A stretch of DNA of 15,614 nt, from contig NW_006768767.1 in NCBI RefSeq assembly GCF_000204055.1, positions 2,748,913 through 2,764,526 of the forward strand, written 5' to 3'. This stretch comes from Melampsora larici-populina 98AG31. Its lineage: Eukaryota > Basidiomycota > Pucciniomycetes > Pucciniales > Melampsoraceae. A program made the position numbers and the translations under genes. The notes under the pieces are model-generated. The model was not told the DNA's origin, ran no database searches, and saw only the letters and a list, made by a program, of their open reading frames with translations. This document shows, piece after piece, positions 1-9,842 of the stretch. Each line of letters opens with the position of its first letter. The stretch's first letter is position 1.

Positions 1-860
1 CTCCATTGATTGATCACCGTCTCTCGGATGTCCTATAAATCGATTGCATTTGAGTTAATGTGATTCCAAATGATTGTGAGCTGAGTTGAGTAAGAGAAAG
101 TACGAGCGAAGTCGATCCTATGTTGATACTACTCCTACATAGTTGATCAATTTTGGGTTGTGTATTGAGCTGTACAGTCTGTACAGGCTGTATCCGGGTT
201 TGAGGTTTGTCCTCCACCCTCCTCTCTCGTCCATCGTAGATCCTTCCCAATTCTATATGCTTAAATAAATGTCCTTGCCCACTATCCCCAACCCCAAGCC
301 TTAATTATCCCATTCCCCCACTCTACACGTCCCTTATACTGTGCCCCGCCTATACTTCCCTATACTACCCTCGACACCTCTACTTTATCCCTACTCGACT
401 CTCAGCCCCCTATCAGGCTGCACATTACGGATCATTGACGATGCCTAGCTCATTACTTTCCCAATATTATCTTCTCATCTCAGCTGACTACTAGCAGCTC
501 ACATCGCTACTATTCACTGCTCCTCACCTCTCACTCCGTCTCCGCATGACGTCATCTTCAGAGCCAACTCTCTTCGCCTCATCAACTCGCAACCAATCTC
601 AATGCCACGCATCGTGAGTTCCCCCGTCCCAGCCAATTCGCTGAATGTTTAAACCCTTTTTAATAACCACCCGATCACGTTCGCCACGAGCCTGCCACGC
701 ACCAAACCGGACATTTTTCCTACCTGACCACTACGTCATGTTACACAGCTTCTTGCCATTCTCATCGGCTCAGCTTACCAATTCCAGTCCAATCCCACCT
801 ACTCACCGATCCATCAGCGCTAATACGCTCCTTCCTGCCTGCGTGTACACCACATGGTAC
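1..860. other. Pyrimidine-rich non-coding region upstream of P1
   Basis: No convincing coding sequence is visible on either strand. The open frames here lack splice-consistent extensions and have low-complexity Ser/Thr/Pro/Leu translations typical of C/T-rich non-coding DNA. A perfect palindromic TGACGTCA (CRE/ATF-type site) lies at 547-554. A short tandem CTGTACAG-type repeat lies at 170-187. The C/T bias on the + strand and the TATA box just downstream suggest that the right-hand part is the promoter of the gene starting at 999. Confidence 0.5.
547..554. promoter_or_regulatory. CRE-like palindrome TGACGTCA
   Basis: This is a perfect 8-bp TGACGTCA palindrome, the consensus site of bZIP ATF/CREB-type factors in fungi. 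It lies about 310 bp upstream of the TATA box of the gene at 999. One 8-bp match can arise by chance, so its function is only suggested. Confidence 0.3.
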
Positions 861-868
861 TATAAATA
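861..868 (+). promoter_or_regulatory. TATA box of P1
   Basis: The sequence TATAAATA lies 131 bp before the ATG at 999. It is followed by a C/T-rich stretch at about 890-960, as expected for a fungal transcription start region. The spacing fits a 5' UTR of about 90-100 nt. Confidence 0.6.
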
Positions 869-998
869 CAGCCCCCTCATCATAACAAATTCTTCGACTA
901 CTTCCCGTCATCTACATTTCTCTCTATTTCTGTTTCCACCATACTTAACCCAACACCCCTTACCTGATACTGCTTTGTACCTCTCCGTTACTCTCTCA

Positions 999-2458
999 AT
1001 GTCTGGTTCCAACATTCCGCTCAAACAGTCGCACGTCGTTACGGTTTCTGGTATCGTTGAGAACAGTGCTGTGGTTCGTACTTTTCCTTTCTCAGTACTC
1101 CAATGTAGCTCCCACTTATCTTCCTCTACAACACCCCCCTTCAGACAACCGAAACTACTCCTACCGCTCTTGCACGGCCGCCATCACCTGTAACGGCTGG
1201 AACGGGGACAATAAGAAAGAGTACGACGGCAAATTCACGGCGTACTGTTCATCCCTCCAAGTTCCACATGAAGGTGAATGCTACTGCATCAAAGCCCGCT
1301 TCCTACCAGCAAAGGACTCCGCCGACTTCAACATGTACTACGAGGCCGAGCACAAGGTTTTCGTCGGTACGAGTGAAACCTTTATTGGCGTCCTTCACCA
1401 TAATACAGCACTTTCTGGCCTCGGGATTGTTTCTAGCCGCCGTACCATCCCTGATGAGGACGACACCAAGTCTACGTTGTGCTTCGTGATGAAACACATT
1501 GACTACCAACCTCAGGTCAGAACATTTCACTTCTCACAATATTAAGCCACACTAACCCCCTGCTCAACTTAGGCTCGCAAGAACCAATACTTCGAAATCG
1601 AGTATCGCATCCGACCCACCCGGAACATGGAGAAGAGTCAAAACTTGGTACAAGTCGGTCGCGAGACTCTCATTTCCGGTTTCATCGTGGATTGGGATGG
1701 CGAACACAATCGCTGGATTGTCGAGGTCATTCCATCTTTTCCAACCTCATTTATCCCTGAACCTGTATTAATACTGCTCCTTGCGTTTATAGGTCACCGG
1801 CGTCAGTCCCTGTACCGGCAACGAAGGGACAACTGGCAAACAGACTGATCCCTCAGGACATGTCACTCCCGCTGGACGGGTTCGGCCAGCCAAGTTAGTC
1901 ATCCTTCCTAAAATGCCTCTTCTGCACTGCTGACTATCTTTCCCAGGCATATCTCGACCCCAACTACCCCTTCCAATGCAGTCGCGACTCGCCGGTCCCT
2001 CTTCGACCCCTGTCTCTGCACAATCCGCTACAGCAGCCAAACGCAAGGTACCTCCAGTAGAAGAGGCGTTGTTTTCGCCACCTGTTACAGGCCGACGCAC
2101 CAGGCCTGCCAAGTATGTATTCTGTTCAGCGATTTATACCCATACTGTCATCTGACTCTTCGAATTAGACATGTTCCCAAAACTGTAAAGCCTGTAGCAG
2201 CTAAAAGCGGCCGAGCGGTAGGCAAAGGCAAAGCCAAGGCCGCCACTCCGGTTCAGGAAGCAGAAGAGCCTCCTGCCAACGAAGAGTTCCTTTCGGAAAC
2301 CGAGTGGCCACTCACCCCAGTTCCCCCCGCAAAGAAAGCTTCTCCTGTCAAGGCCAAGAAAGCGAAACCTGCCTCGAAGCCGCTTCCTCTTGACGAAGAA
2401 CCAGCTGATGACGTTGACGAGCCACTCGAGGATAGCGAGGCCGAATCCGAGCAGTAGT
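999..2458 (+). CDS. P1: founder-like member of a novel beta-rich protein family, with a long basic/acidic C-terminal tail
   Basis: I do not recognise this gene. My exon model is 999-1077, 1145-1515, 1573-1725, 1793-1893, 1947-2112 and 2169-2458, with stop TAG. The start is the first ATG after the TATA box and gives a protein beginning MSGSNIPL. Exon 1 carries VTVSGIVENS, which aligns with the first exons of the four compact paralogs. Exon 2 ends HIDYQPQ at the intron, matching the family signature H-x-x-[Y/W]-x-x-x. Exon 3 is exactly 51 codons, with F7, Y11, G29, G36 and W48, ending RWIVE. Exons 4-6 encode a tail unique to this copy. The sequence RPAK occurs at the ends of exons 4 and 5, each followed by an intron, which suggests an exon duplication. 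The last exon is Lys/Ala/Pro-rich, then acidic (DEPLEDSEAESEQ), as in many nuclear proteins. Odd point: exons 4 and 5 do not join in one phase. Exon 5 in the frame that continues into exon 6 (ALFSPPVTGRRTRPAK) is off by one base. This implies a frameshift, a sequence error, or a retained last intron, because the other frame reads through 2113-2168 without a stop. The first intron donor (GTACTT) is weak. Confidence 0.65.
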
Positions 2459-2838
2459 CTTTGTTGTGTCCATGGAGATCCTGATATGTTTCTTCTTCGG
2501 TTGTTTCTACTCATGCGCATAGTCCCTGTACATAATCTACATTTACTGTCCTCCTCTTTGTTTATAGTGTCTATTTTGTGCAATCAAACGTGTTGAAAGT
2601 GTTCATAACATCGTTGCCCACCCTCTCCATACGTCCCTGTCCCCTCTACTACGTGTCGGCTAAAGCGTCGCTACACAACATCATTGCCGACAAACCCTTC
2701 AAAATCAAGACAGACTCTCCAGTCACTGTCTTTCTTTTTCCACCCCATCTACGCGCAACGACTGTCCAGGTGCATCTGGACTTCTCAGCATTTCGTCATT
2801 ACAAACTGACTCATTCAATTTCAACCAACTATCGCTAA
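2459..2838. other. Intergenic region after P1
   Basis: This stretch holds the 3' flank of P1 and no supported gene. An open frame at 2578-2838 has a composition unlike the neighbouring genes and no recognisable motif, so I leave it out. Confidence 0.4.
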
Positions 2839-3087
2839 ACAATCTCCATTCAAATCACGCTAACAACAAAAGGCCAGACCCAAACGCTCTCAGTTCCGAT
2901 AGAGGATGAGGATCTTGAAGCCATTCGCTCAGGCTATTGTGAGTTTCTTGCCTTCACTGTTACAGACAATCGAGAGCAACGTTGGCCCGCTCTACTGTTG
3001 GATAAGATATCGACGGATGCTGCCATCTTTACCAATTCCTCTTCGATGCAACTTATCGCGGGCCCAATCGAAGTTTGCTGACTGGCC
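2839..3087 (+). pseudogene. Coding-like relict, possibly the broken first domain of a P-family gene
   Basis: The + strand is open from 2839 to a TGA at 3085-3087, with no in-frame ATG at a sensible start. A branch-like CGCTAAC near 2857 followed by CAG at about 2877-2879 could be the end of an intron, giving an exon that begins TQTLSVPIEDEDLEAI. The translation includes QRWPALLLDKIS and IFTNSSSMQLIAGPIEV. The latter resembles the segment PLLEPNSSVWLTGEVL of P2 and VVPSGAVVVFVGPAL of P3. The frame then stops, and the next 160 bp are broken in all three frames. The best reading is a truncated paralog fragment. The family link rests on a short hydrophobic match and is weak. Confidence 0.3.
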
Positions 3088-3647
3088 TCGGCAGTGCCTG
3101 GTTAACCAGCCCATTACACCAGCACCGGATCAGGCCATGGCACCACCTCGCCACCTGGAAAATAGCGCAGCCCACACCTGGCTCTCATTCGCTTGACCAG
3201 CATCCACTCAGTCGGCCTCCAATGCTATCTCACAGGCATTTCATTCCCGAGGTCTGATTCTTACTCTTCATCCCCTTAAATCTTTCCATACCTTATAACT
3301 CTGGTCGCTGTCCCTTCCCAAACATTCACCAATTGACTATCACCAATTGACGCTTCCACCTCTTGAAAAACACAACACTGACAACCCAACACGGACATTA
3401 GCTCAGTACTACCCAATTATCGCGATTCGCTCCCCCCAGTGCAGGAATTTCAAAAATCTCAACGCTTTAACTTCGTTAACTCACTCCGACTTTGCACCAT
3501 CTTAACGAGCTTTGGTCGAAAACGCGCCGGGCCACGTAACCAACTCGACAACTACAAAAGTCAGTCTGCCCGTCACGCTACGTTGAGCCACCACTGACCT
3601 TCGAATGCCCTCACCAGCTCCTAACGTGTTGGCCCGAATACCTCAGA
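3088..3647. other. Leader region of the Helitron transposase
   Basis: No intact gene is seen. The region becomes A/C-rich after 3300 and contains the short tandem repeat at 3327-3351. The 5' end of the Helitron (a TC dinucleotide next to a host A) should lie here or further left, but it cannot be recognised without comparing copies. From 3540 onward the + strand is open in the frame of the transposase, without an ATG. An upstream coding exon of the transposase is therefore possible. Confidence 0.4.
3327..3351. repeat. Short tandem repeat CACCAATTGAC
   Basis: CACCAATTGAC occurs at 3327-3337 and again at 3341-3351, a 14-bp period. It lies in the 560-bp stretch before the Helitron transposase that has no supported gene. 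It could be part of the element's 5' region or promoter, but nothing in the sequence shows a role. Confidence 0.5.
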
Positions 3648-6600
3648 ATGGTGAATCACGGTCTGGCAGTGAAGAATGTTATGGAAAGCACTGAAGCGTC
3701 AATCAAGCTACGATTCGGTGCCGAACTGCCATTCAACATCGGATCATGTGACGACCCTTGCAACTACTGTGGTGCCCTTCATTGGAGGTTAGAAAGTCAG
3801 CCGAAAACTAAAACCGCGGCGACCGCTGTTTATGCAGCTTGCTGTCAACAAGGCGCCGTCAAACTACCTAGCACTGGTCACGAGAACAAACTGACGCCGG
3901 AATTCGTGCAGCGCCTATTGACAGATCAAGATCGAAGTGAGCCCAAATCATCTCCTTATAGCCATCAGCTGACTCAAAACATTATTACAGCCTCAAAGGA
4001 CTTCAGACAGGATATAAGACGCTACAACAACGCACTTTCGTTTGCTTCCACCGGAACCAAGCAAGACGTGAGCGTTGCTGGTAATGGCGGAGCATGGACG
4101 TACAAAATAAAAGGCAGGCTTACTCATCGTATCGGGTCTCTCCTGCCAACACCGGGCCTGCCTCGAAAATTTGCTCAAATATTCATGTATGGGGTTCAGG
4201 GCGATGACGAGGCTTCAAACCGAAACCAGCGTGCCGGTGGTGGTCTTGACTCCGATGTCATCAAAGCTTTCCAGGACTTTCTGTACCGCCACAATCCCTT
4301 CGCTAAGCTTTACAAGTCTGCCGAGGAAGTCCTTAATGCATCCGCAGTCAAAACCATCAAAATTAAATCAATGCCAATCTCGGGGCGGGACCCAAACAGA
4401 TACAATTTTCCTACGTGCAATGAGGTTGCTGCTGTTATAGCCGGTGATGGTATCATAGGCTCTAAGGACCGTGATATTATTCTCAGATTGAAAGACGGTC
4501 CGCTTCGTCGCATATCAGATCTCAACACCAATTACTTCTCGCTGCGTTACCCGATTTTTTTCATGCATGGATCGCATGGGTGGGACGAACATTATCGCCA
4601 TCTAAACCAGCGGCGTACGTTTCTTCCACATCTCTGGATACTAGCTCTAACTAACGTATTCTCAATTCAGGTCCAAACGGGAAAGTTTCAACTCTGGAGT
4701 GGGCTGCTTACACTCTTTTCACCCGTAGCGGGGTCTTTTCTTCTATTCTTCGAGGTGGACGCCTTCTTCAAGAGTACATCGTGGACATGTATGTCTGTGT
4801 AGAAAATTCCAGGATGAAATACTACAAGATGAACCAGAAAAAGATGCGAGCGGCCCTTTACACTGGCGCCGCTGAAGCCCTAAACAATAACGACATGACG
4901 GTTGGCAAAAGGATCATCCTACCATCGTCTTTCATTGGGGGCCCAAGGGCAATGCACGAACTGTACCATGACGCCATGGCATTGGTCAAAGCTTATGGTC
5001 CTCCTAGCTTCTTCGTTACTATGACTGCTAATCCAAAATGGCCTGAAATCACCGCTGCATTGCTTCCAGGCCAGACTTCCGATGACCGCCCAGATCTAGT
5101 TGCTCGCGTGTATCAACTCAAGTTACAAGAACTCCACGAAGATATCTTTCAGCGAGGTAGGCTCGGGCCCAACATTTCATATGTTCATACGGTTGAATTC
5201 CAGAAGCGTGGTAATCCACACGATCACGCGGTTCTAATCAACGAAGCGACATCGGCCCCCCGCACACCAGCCGCTATTGATCTTGCTGTCTCTGCTGTTC
5301 TACCCGATCCGAAGGAGTCACCTGATTTGTTCGAGCATGTAACTCAGTATATGCTTCATGGGCCTTGCTATGAGGGTAAAGCTTGCTGGAACGGATCCAG
5401 GTGCAAGTATGGCTATCCGAAGCCCTTCACCTCCAGCACTGTTATTGCGGAAGAAGCTTACCCGTCATACAGAAGGCCAGACGACGGTCGCTTCTTCATG
5501 AAGAATGGCCACCGGTACACCAACCGCGACGTAGTCCCATACAACGCATTTTTGCTTCTCAAATTCCAGTGCCACGTCAATGTCGAGGTTACACTCGGGA
5601 TGAGATCAATCAAGTATTTGTACAAGTACATATCCAAAGGTCATGATCGTAGTTTAGTTAGCCTGGAAGTAGAAAACGAACCTAATGACTTTGTGGATGG
5701 ACGGACGCTTGCGTCTCCGGAAGGTATGTATTCCCTGCTCTTCTTAAAACAGTCACAGTACTAACAAATGCTCTTCAGCTATTTGGCGCCTTTATAAGTA
5801 CTCCTTATCAGGTCGATACCCTTCCATCACACACCTGATGGTCCATGTCCCAGATGCGAATATGGTGTACTTTGTAAACACTGACACGCTCCGAAATCAG
5901 TTTGAATCCGGTGAGGCACGGAAAACGACCCTCACCGAATTTTTCGTTATTTGCAACCTTGGCGGTGTCATTGAAAAGACAAACATCCCCGTTCGATCAC
6001 TGCTTTACAGCGACATGCCGACTTATTACTGGTGGTGTAAACCAGAGAAACGTTGGCTACGTCGGGTCAACAACACCATAGCGGTCAGCCGATTGCACTT
6101 TGCAGCACCTAGTCACGGCGAACGGTACTACCTCCGGCTGCTTTTGACTTCTGTCCGGGGGCCCACTTCTTTCGAGGATCTGAGAACAGTCAACAGTGTC
6201 ATTCACCGAACATTTCGCAGCGCAGCCGACGCTCTAGGCCTGCTACTTTCTGATAACCACTTTGATGCTTGCTTGAGTGAAGCCGCAGCTTGGAAGACCG
6301 GGCGACAGCTACGCGACATGTTCGCACTAATTTTGGTTCACAGCCCACCGGCCAACCCACTTCGATTATGGGAGGACCATATCGAGGACCTTTGTGACGA
6401 TTGTGAGTATCAACTCGCATTAGTTACACCAACTCTCCGCCCGACTACTGCGCAACTCTACAACTACGGTCTCTCTTTACTTGAAAGTTGTGTACTCCAA
6501 ATGGGTAAAACTCTTCAAGAGGTAGGTTTGTTAGACGTTGATATTCAGCTTCTGTTCGAAATCGGTGGCGGGACCATAGATGAGGCAGATGTTGTCAGCG

Positions 6601-8063
6601 TACCTCTTACTGTCGGAGCACTTCAGGAAGCGATCTCAACTTTGACGCCCGAGCAGCTGAATGTCTTCGGAACTTTACAAGACTCCATAACATCGCAGTC
6701 TGGCGCCATGTTGTTCGTCGATGGACCTGGCGGGTCGGGCAAGACCTACCTGCTCAACACCTGCCTCAATTATTGCAACACGAACAATATGCCATTTGTT
6801 GCTGTCGCCTCCTCTGGTATCGCCTCGCTTCTGCTACTGAACGGTGGTACCGCGCATTCAGTGTTGAAAATTCCTTTGAAAGTTGACACTACTACAACAT
6901 GCAACTTCACCCGCGCAGACTTCACAGGTCGACTGCTAGCCAACGCAATGTTCATGGTCTGGGATGAGATATCGATGATGAACAAAGATTCAATCGAGTG
7001 CGTCGACAGGTCAATGCGAGACTTAAGGGATCGGGACGAACCATTCGGAGGACTAACAGTGCTATTCTCGGGCGATTTCCGACAGATACTACCGGTGGTA
7101 CCGCATGGCTCTCTGGAAGATTCAGTCCGGGCGTGCATCAAAAAATCCTATTTGTGGGATAACGTTGTGCAATTCAAGTTGACAGTGAATATGAGGTTAA
7201 ACCGGGATGGCGAGTCGGGCGCGGACAGGCAGGAAAGAGTAGACTTTGCATCCTGGCTATTGCAGGTTGGAGACGGTGCGCTTCAAGTTGATCCAGTAGG
7301 ACTCATTACGCTGAAATACATCAATGTTATCCCATTCAATAACAATACCTCTTTCGACAAAATTGTAGTCGACAATTTCTACTCTGCAGCACGCCCGCTG
7401 TTACAAACTCAACAATGGAATGAATTGGCCGTAGCTTATTCCTCGCGGGTCATAATCACCCCATTGAACAAGACAGTCGACAAGATTAACCAATACCTCC
7501 TGAGACAGCAACAAGGGGTTGCGAAACAGTACAAATCGGTCGACGCCATGGAAGCGGATTGGGCCGAACAAGTCAGCGTCGACATATTGAATTCCTTTAA
7601 CTTTGCAGGGTTCCCTCAACACAATTTACATCTCAAGGTCGGAGCCGTAGTGGTTCTTTTGCGGAACTTGCATCTACGACGTGGCCTCTGCAATGGGACC
7701 CGGTTATTGATACTTGCTCTTTCAGATAACGCCCTCTCATGCTTAATTATAACTGGCCCCAAACGTGGGACTGAGATTTTTTTGCCACGCATAACTCTCG
7801 ATCATCCCGGCGACCACGTTGTGCCTATAGCATTTCATCGGGCGCAATTTCCAGTTACATTGGCTTACGCCATGACAATCAACAAAGCGCAAGGACAAAC
7901 TGTCGATAACGTCTGTTTAGTTCTGCCAACCCCGGTCTTTGCTCATGGCCAACTCTACGTCGGGCTGTCCCGTTGCACTGCCGCAAAGCGCACGGTTGTT
8001 TCACTACCAAGCGATGACTCTCCCAAAACCACCAACGTGGTTTCGAAGAGTGCTATAGCGTGA
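3648..8063 (+). mobile_element. Helitron core (RepHel-encoding); ends not resolved
   Basis: The element is defined by its RepHel gene. Helitrons are rolling-circle DNA transposons that insert between A and T, begin with TC and end with CTRR after a short hairpin, with no target-site duplication or terminal inverted repeats. I searched by eye on both sides for such ends and found none I can defend. The coordinates given therefore cover only the transposase gene. The open reading frame and complete motif set suggest a young, possibly autonomous copy. The element could extend into 8064-13702 or beyond, and in that case would carry the P-family genes. Confidence 0.8.
3648..8063 (+). CDS. Helitron RepHel transposase (HUH Rep nuclease fused to PIF1-type helicase), apparently intact
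   Basis: This enzyme nicks, unwinds and rejoins DNA during rolling-circle transposition. The exons are 3648-4614, 4671-5723 and 5779-8063. The introns are 56 and 55 nt, each with a CTAAC branch point and CAG end, and their phases join exactly to 1434 codons plus stop. The N-terminal region has a zinc-finger-like Cys set (C34, C38, C41, then C65-C66) followed by the usual Helitron-N region (HRIGSLLP, FAQIFMYG, RYNFPTCNEVA). The Rep domain has the HUH motif GNPHDHAVL, with His506 and His508, and the two-tyrosine motif KYLYKYISKG, with Tyr638 and Tyr642. The linker IWRLYKYSLSGRYPS is typical of the family. The helicase has Walker A GPGGSGKT at 989-996, Walker B Asp1069-Glu1070 (VWDEISMM), SGDFRQILPV with Gln1109, INKAQGQT, and YVGLSRC with the arginine at 1405. 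The start is the first ATG in frame, but the frame is open back to 3540, so the true N terminus may be longer. It faces P2 tail to tail. Confidence 0.93.
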
Positions 8064-8541
8064 ATTGGTATGTCCATTGTTCTATCATCATGCTGCCGCT
8101 TTCTTGCGTGTTTCAGCTTACCTGAAATTGCTGGACCAATTGCGAAATACCTGTCGCTTGGTACTGTAGCATTTGTATTCCTTTGTACGTCCAAATGTCA
8201 ACCAGTGTCCGTAGCCCTTACTCGAACGTAAATTGTAATCACATTGGATTTGGACTTCATCTCATTTATTTCAGAGCGAGGTTCATCTCTACGCACATTC
8301 CTTTTTTTATAAATGCTTTCATCGCATCGGAGTGCCTACCGAGGATGGTGTAGTAATGCAGGGAGCCTAAGTAAAGACTATTTGATTCTCGCAGGATCTA
8401 TTACAAACGTACACATCCGTACAGCTTTGGTTTGCATAGTACAAAGAACAAGTCATAAAGGTCAGACAAGTGCCAAACTTTCAACACCCTGGAACCAATA
8501 CCGCCTGCGCCTTCGGTTTGGAGAAACTTCATTGTAGTTTA
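8064..8541. other. Convergent 3' region between RepHel and P2
   Basis: This holds the 3' flank of the transposase and of the minus-strand gene P2. No gene is supported. The T-rich run followed by TATAAA near 8304-8314 could help 3' end formation. No GC-rich hairpin closely followed by CTRR was found here, so the Helitron does not obviously end in this stretch. Confidence 0.4.
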
Positions 8542-9357
8542 CTACCCAGTCGACGCACGACGCGCGTCGAATGCGGGCCGACGCTCCGCGGTACCTACGA
8601 CTTGAGCGTCTCGGAGCTGTTTGCAGTCAGTAGACGCGAAAGAAAGATAGCCGGAATAACATACCTCAATCATCCAGTTCCGGCTTTGATGCAGGTAGCT
8701 TGAGACTTCGCCCCGGAAATTCACCACATTGCCGACGTTAAATGATTCTAGGCCGACTCTTGACACCAGGCCTAGACTTGCTTCATAAGCCACAGTAAAA
8801 TTCACAACTCTCCCTAGCTATAGCGCCGTCAGCCGGATGTCACTAATTAGTTGGACTGCGCGCTTACACTATTGTCCCAAGCATTATGCATTGCCATGAC
8901 AATCCATCGATCGTAACCCACTGCTTCCACGATACGACGATCACTACGCACTACGTGACCCCGGCTAAGTACAGTCACCACATGCAATGGAGCCGGAAGC
9001 TGTGAGGCGTAAAGGTCCAAGAGCACCACAGAGGCACGGTTGACCAGAATGACCGTATCGTTTATATTGCTTCTTGCTAGAACTTCTCCAGTTAGCCAAA
9101 CTGAACTGTTCGGCTCGAGCAGAGGTGAACCTTGGTCGGTATATACAAAGACGGCAGAGTGCGAACGCCTGTATCTGGGAAGGAATACCGGAACTTGAAA
9201 ACAAAGGCGAGTCGTGGAGCCAGACGCCTGTCGAAGGACCTAATCAACAGAGACTATTAGCGATGTTTTTCGGAGCGTTTCAGTGACATACCTCGGCATT
9301 CAGGCGAAAAATCCCACTCCAGTTGAAGGGGAGGCGAGCATCGCTAAAACTTGACAT
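8542..9357 (-). CDS. P2: compact P-family protein, 221 aa, four exons, intact
   Basis: I do not recognise this gene; it belongs to the novel family described in the summary. Minus-strand exons are 9357-9292 (22 codons), 9239-8868 (124), 8817-8665 (51) and 8616-8542 (24 plus TAG). All introns are phase 0, 48-52 nt, with good donors (GTATGT, GTAAGC, GTATGT). Exon 1 carries LPFNWSGIF, like the IEWSGTV of P3. Exon 2 contains a hydrophobic strand-rich stretch (LLEPNSSVWLTGEVL), then HVVTVLSRGHVVRS, and ends DRWIVMAMHNAWDNS at the intron. Exon 3 has F7, Y11, G29, G36 and W48, ending NWMIE. The last exon is short and basic (AERRPAFDARRAS), which could aid nuclear entry. No signal peptide or membrane segment is seen. 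It is transcribed away from P3, with 485 bp between their start codons. The fold is probably beta-rich and could be OB-like; this is inference. Confidence 0.8.
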
Positions 9358-9513
9358 TTTGGAACGGATCAATTCGGGAGAAAGGTTTCGGGTTTGATCT
9401 GTGTAGTAGAGGAGCAGCCCTGAGAGGAGGTCTTCTTGCACGACCGGAAAGACTAAACTCACAGCTTTCATCGCTGGAGCCACGAATGCCGGGAAAAGCT
9501 AATGAAAATCAGA

Positions 9514-9523
9514 TAACGCGTCA
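9514..9523. promoter_or_regulatory. MCB-like site TAACGCGTCA, left copy of inverted repeat
   Basis: ACGCGT is the MluI cell-cycle box bound by MBF-type factors, which drive G1/S and DNA replication genes in ascomycete yeasts. This 10-mer is the exact reverse complement of TGACGCGTTA at 9587-9596. Both lie within the divergent promoter. Binding in this organism is inferred, not shown. Confidence 0.4.
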
Positions 9524-9742
9524 TGCGCAGGATTGCTCTGTCAATGCCTGTACCTGACTGCTCCCTGCAGCGAGTATGACTCTCCCTGACGCGTTAGAAT
9601 AACGTATCACGAACGGTCTGAGTCCAGCGCGGCACAGATGTTACCAATGAAATTCTCCGGGGGCGGCGTTGTAGTCATTTCGAGCAGGTCGTAGACTTCA
9701 ATCCAGTATGCAGCGCGAAATATTGTTGGTCATGCGCAGGAT
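9520..9742. repeat. 14-bp direct repeat GTCATGCGCAGGAT (two copies)
   Basis: Identical 14-mers occur at 9520-9533 and 9729-9742, 209 bp apart, inside the P2/P3 promoter. The left copy overlaps the end of the left MCB-like site. They may be regulatory, or the trace of a small local duplication. Confidence 0.6.
9587..9596. promoter_or_regulatory. MCB-like site TGACGCGTTA, right copy of inverted repeat
   Basis: This is the exact reverse complement of the site at 9514-9523, 63 bp away, with the ACGCGT core at 9589-9594. Two identical extended sites in opposite orientation between divergent genes are unlikely by chance in a gap of this size. Confidence 0.4.
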
Positions 9743-9842
9743 GAAGGAATATTCGACTCCTCAGCAGGTTCCGGTGGCTGGTCTCCCATAAAGTCATCAC
9801 TATCTCATTAACTGGCCTAGTTGCGAACTTGCGGGATACAAG

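Larger units (their letters stand above)
9358..9842. promoter_or_regulatory. Shared divergent promoter region of P2 and P3
   Basis: This 485-bp gap lies between the start codons of two divergently transcribed family members and holds no supported gene. It contains a 10-bp inverted repeat built on ACGCGT (9514-9523 and 9587-9596) and a 14-bp direct repeat (9520-9533 and 9729-9742). No clear TATA box is seen near either ATG. The symmetry of the elements fits shared control of both genes. Confidence 0.55.

Noticed and set aside
14..250. 78-codon minus-strand open frame
   Set aside because: No recognisable motif, no splice context and no partner exon. It is not distinguishable from chance.
645..1193. 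182-codon open frame on the + strand
   Set aside because: It overlaps the P1 promoter and first exon in another frame, is low-complexity Ser/Thr/Pro, and contains the TATA region.
4310..7622. Several minus-strand open frames under RepHel
   Set aside because: They are shadows of a strongly conserved + strand gene and have no motifs of their own.
8549..8571. Palindromic CGACGC...GCGTCG near 8550 considered as a Helitron 3' hairpin
   Set aside because: It lies inside the last coding exon of P2 and is not followed by CTRR at the right distance.
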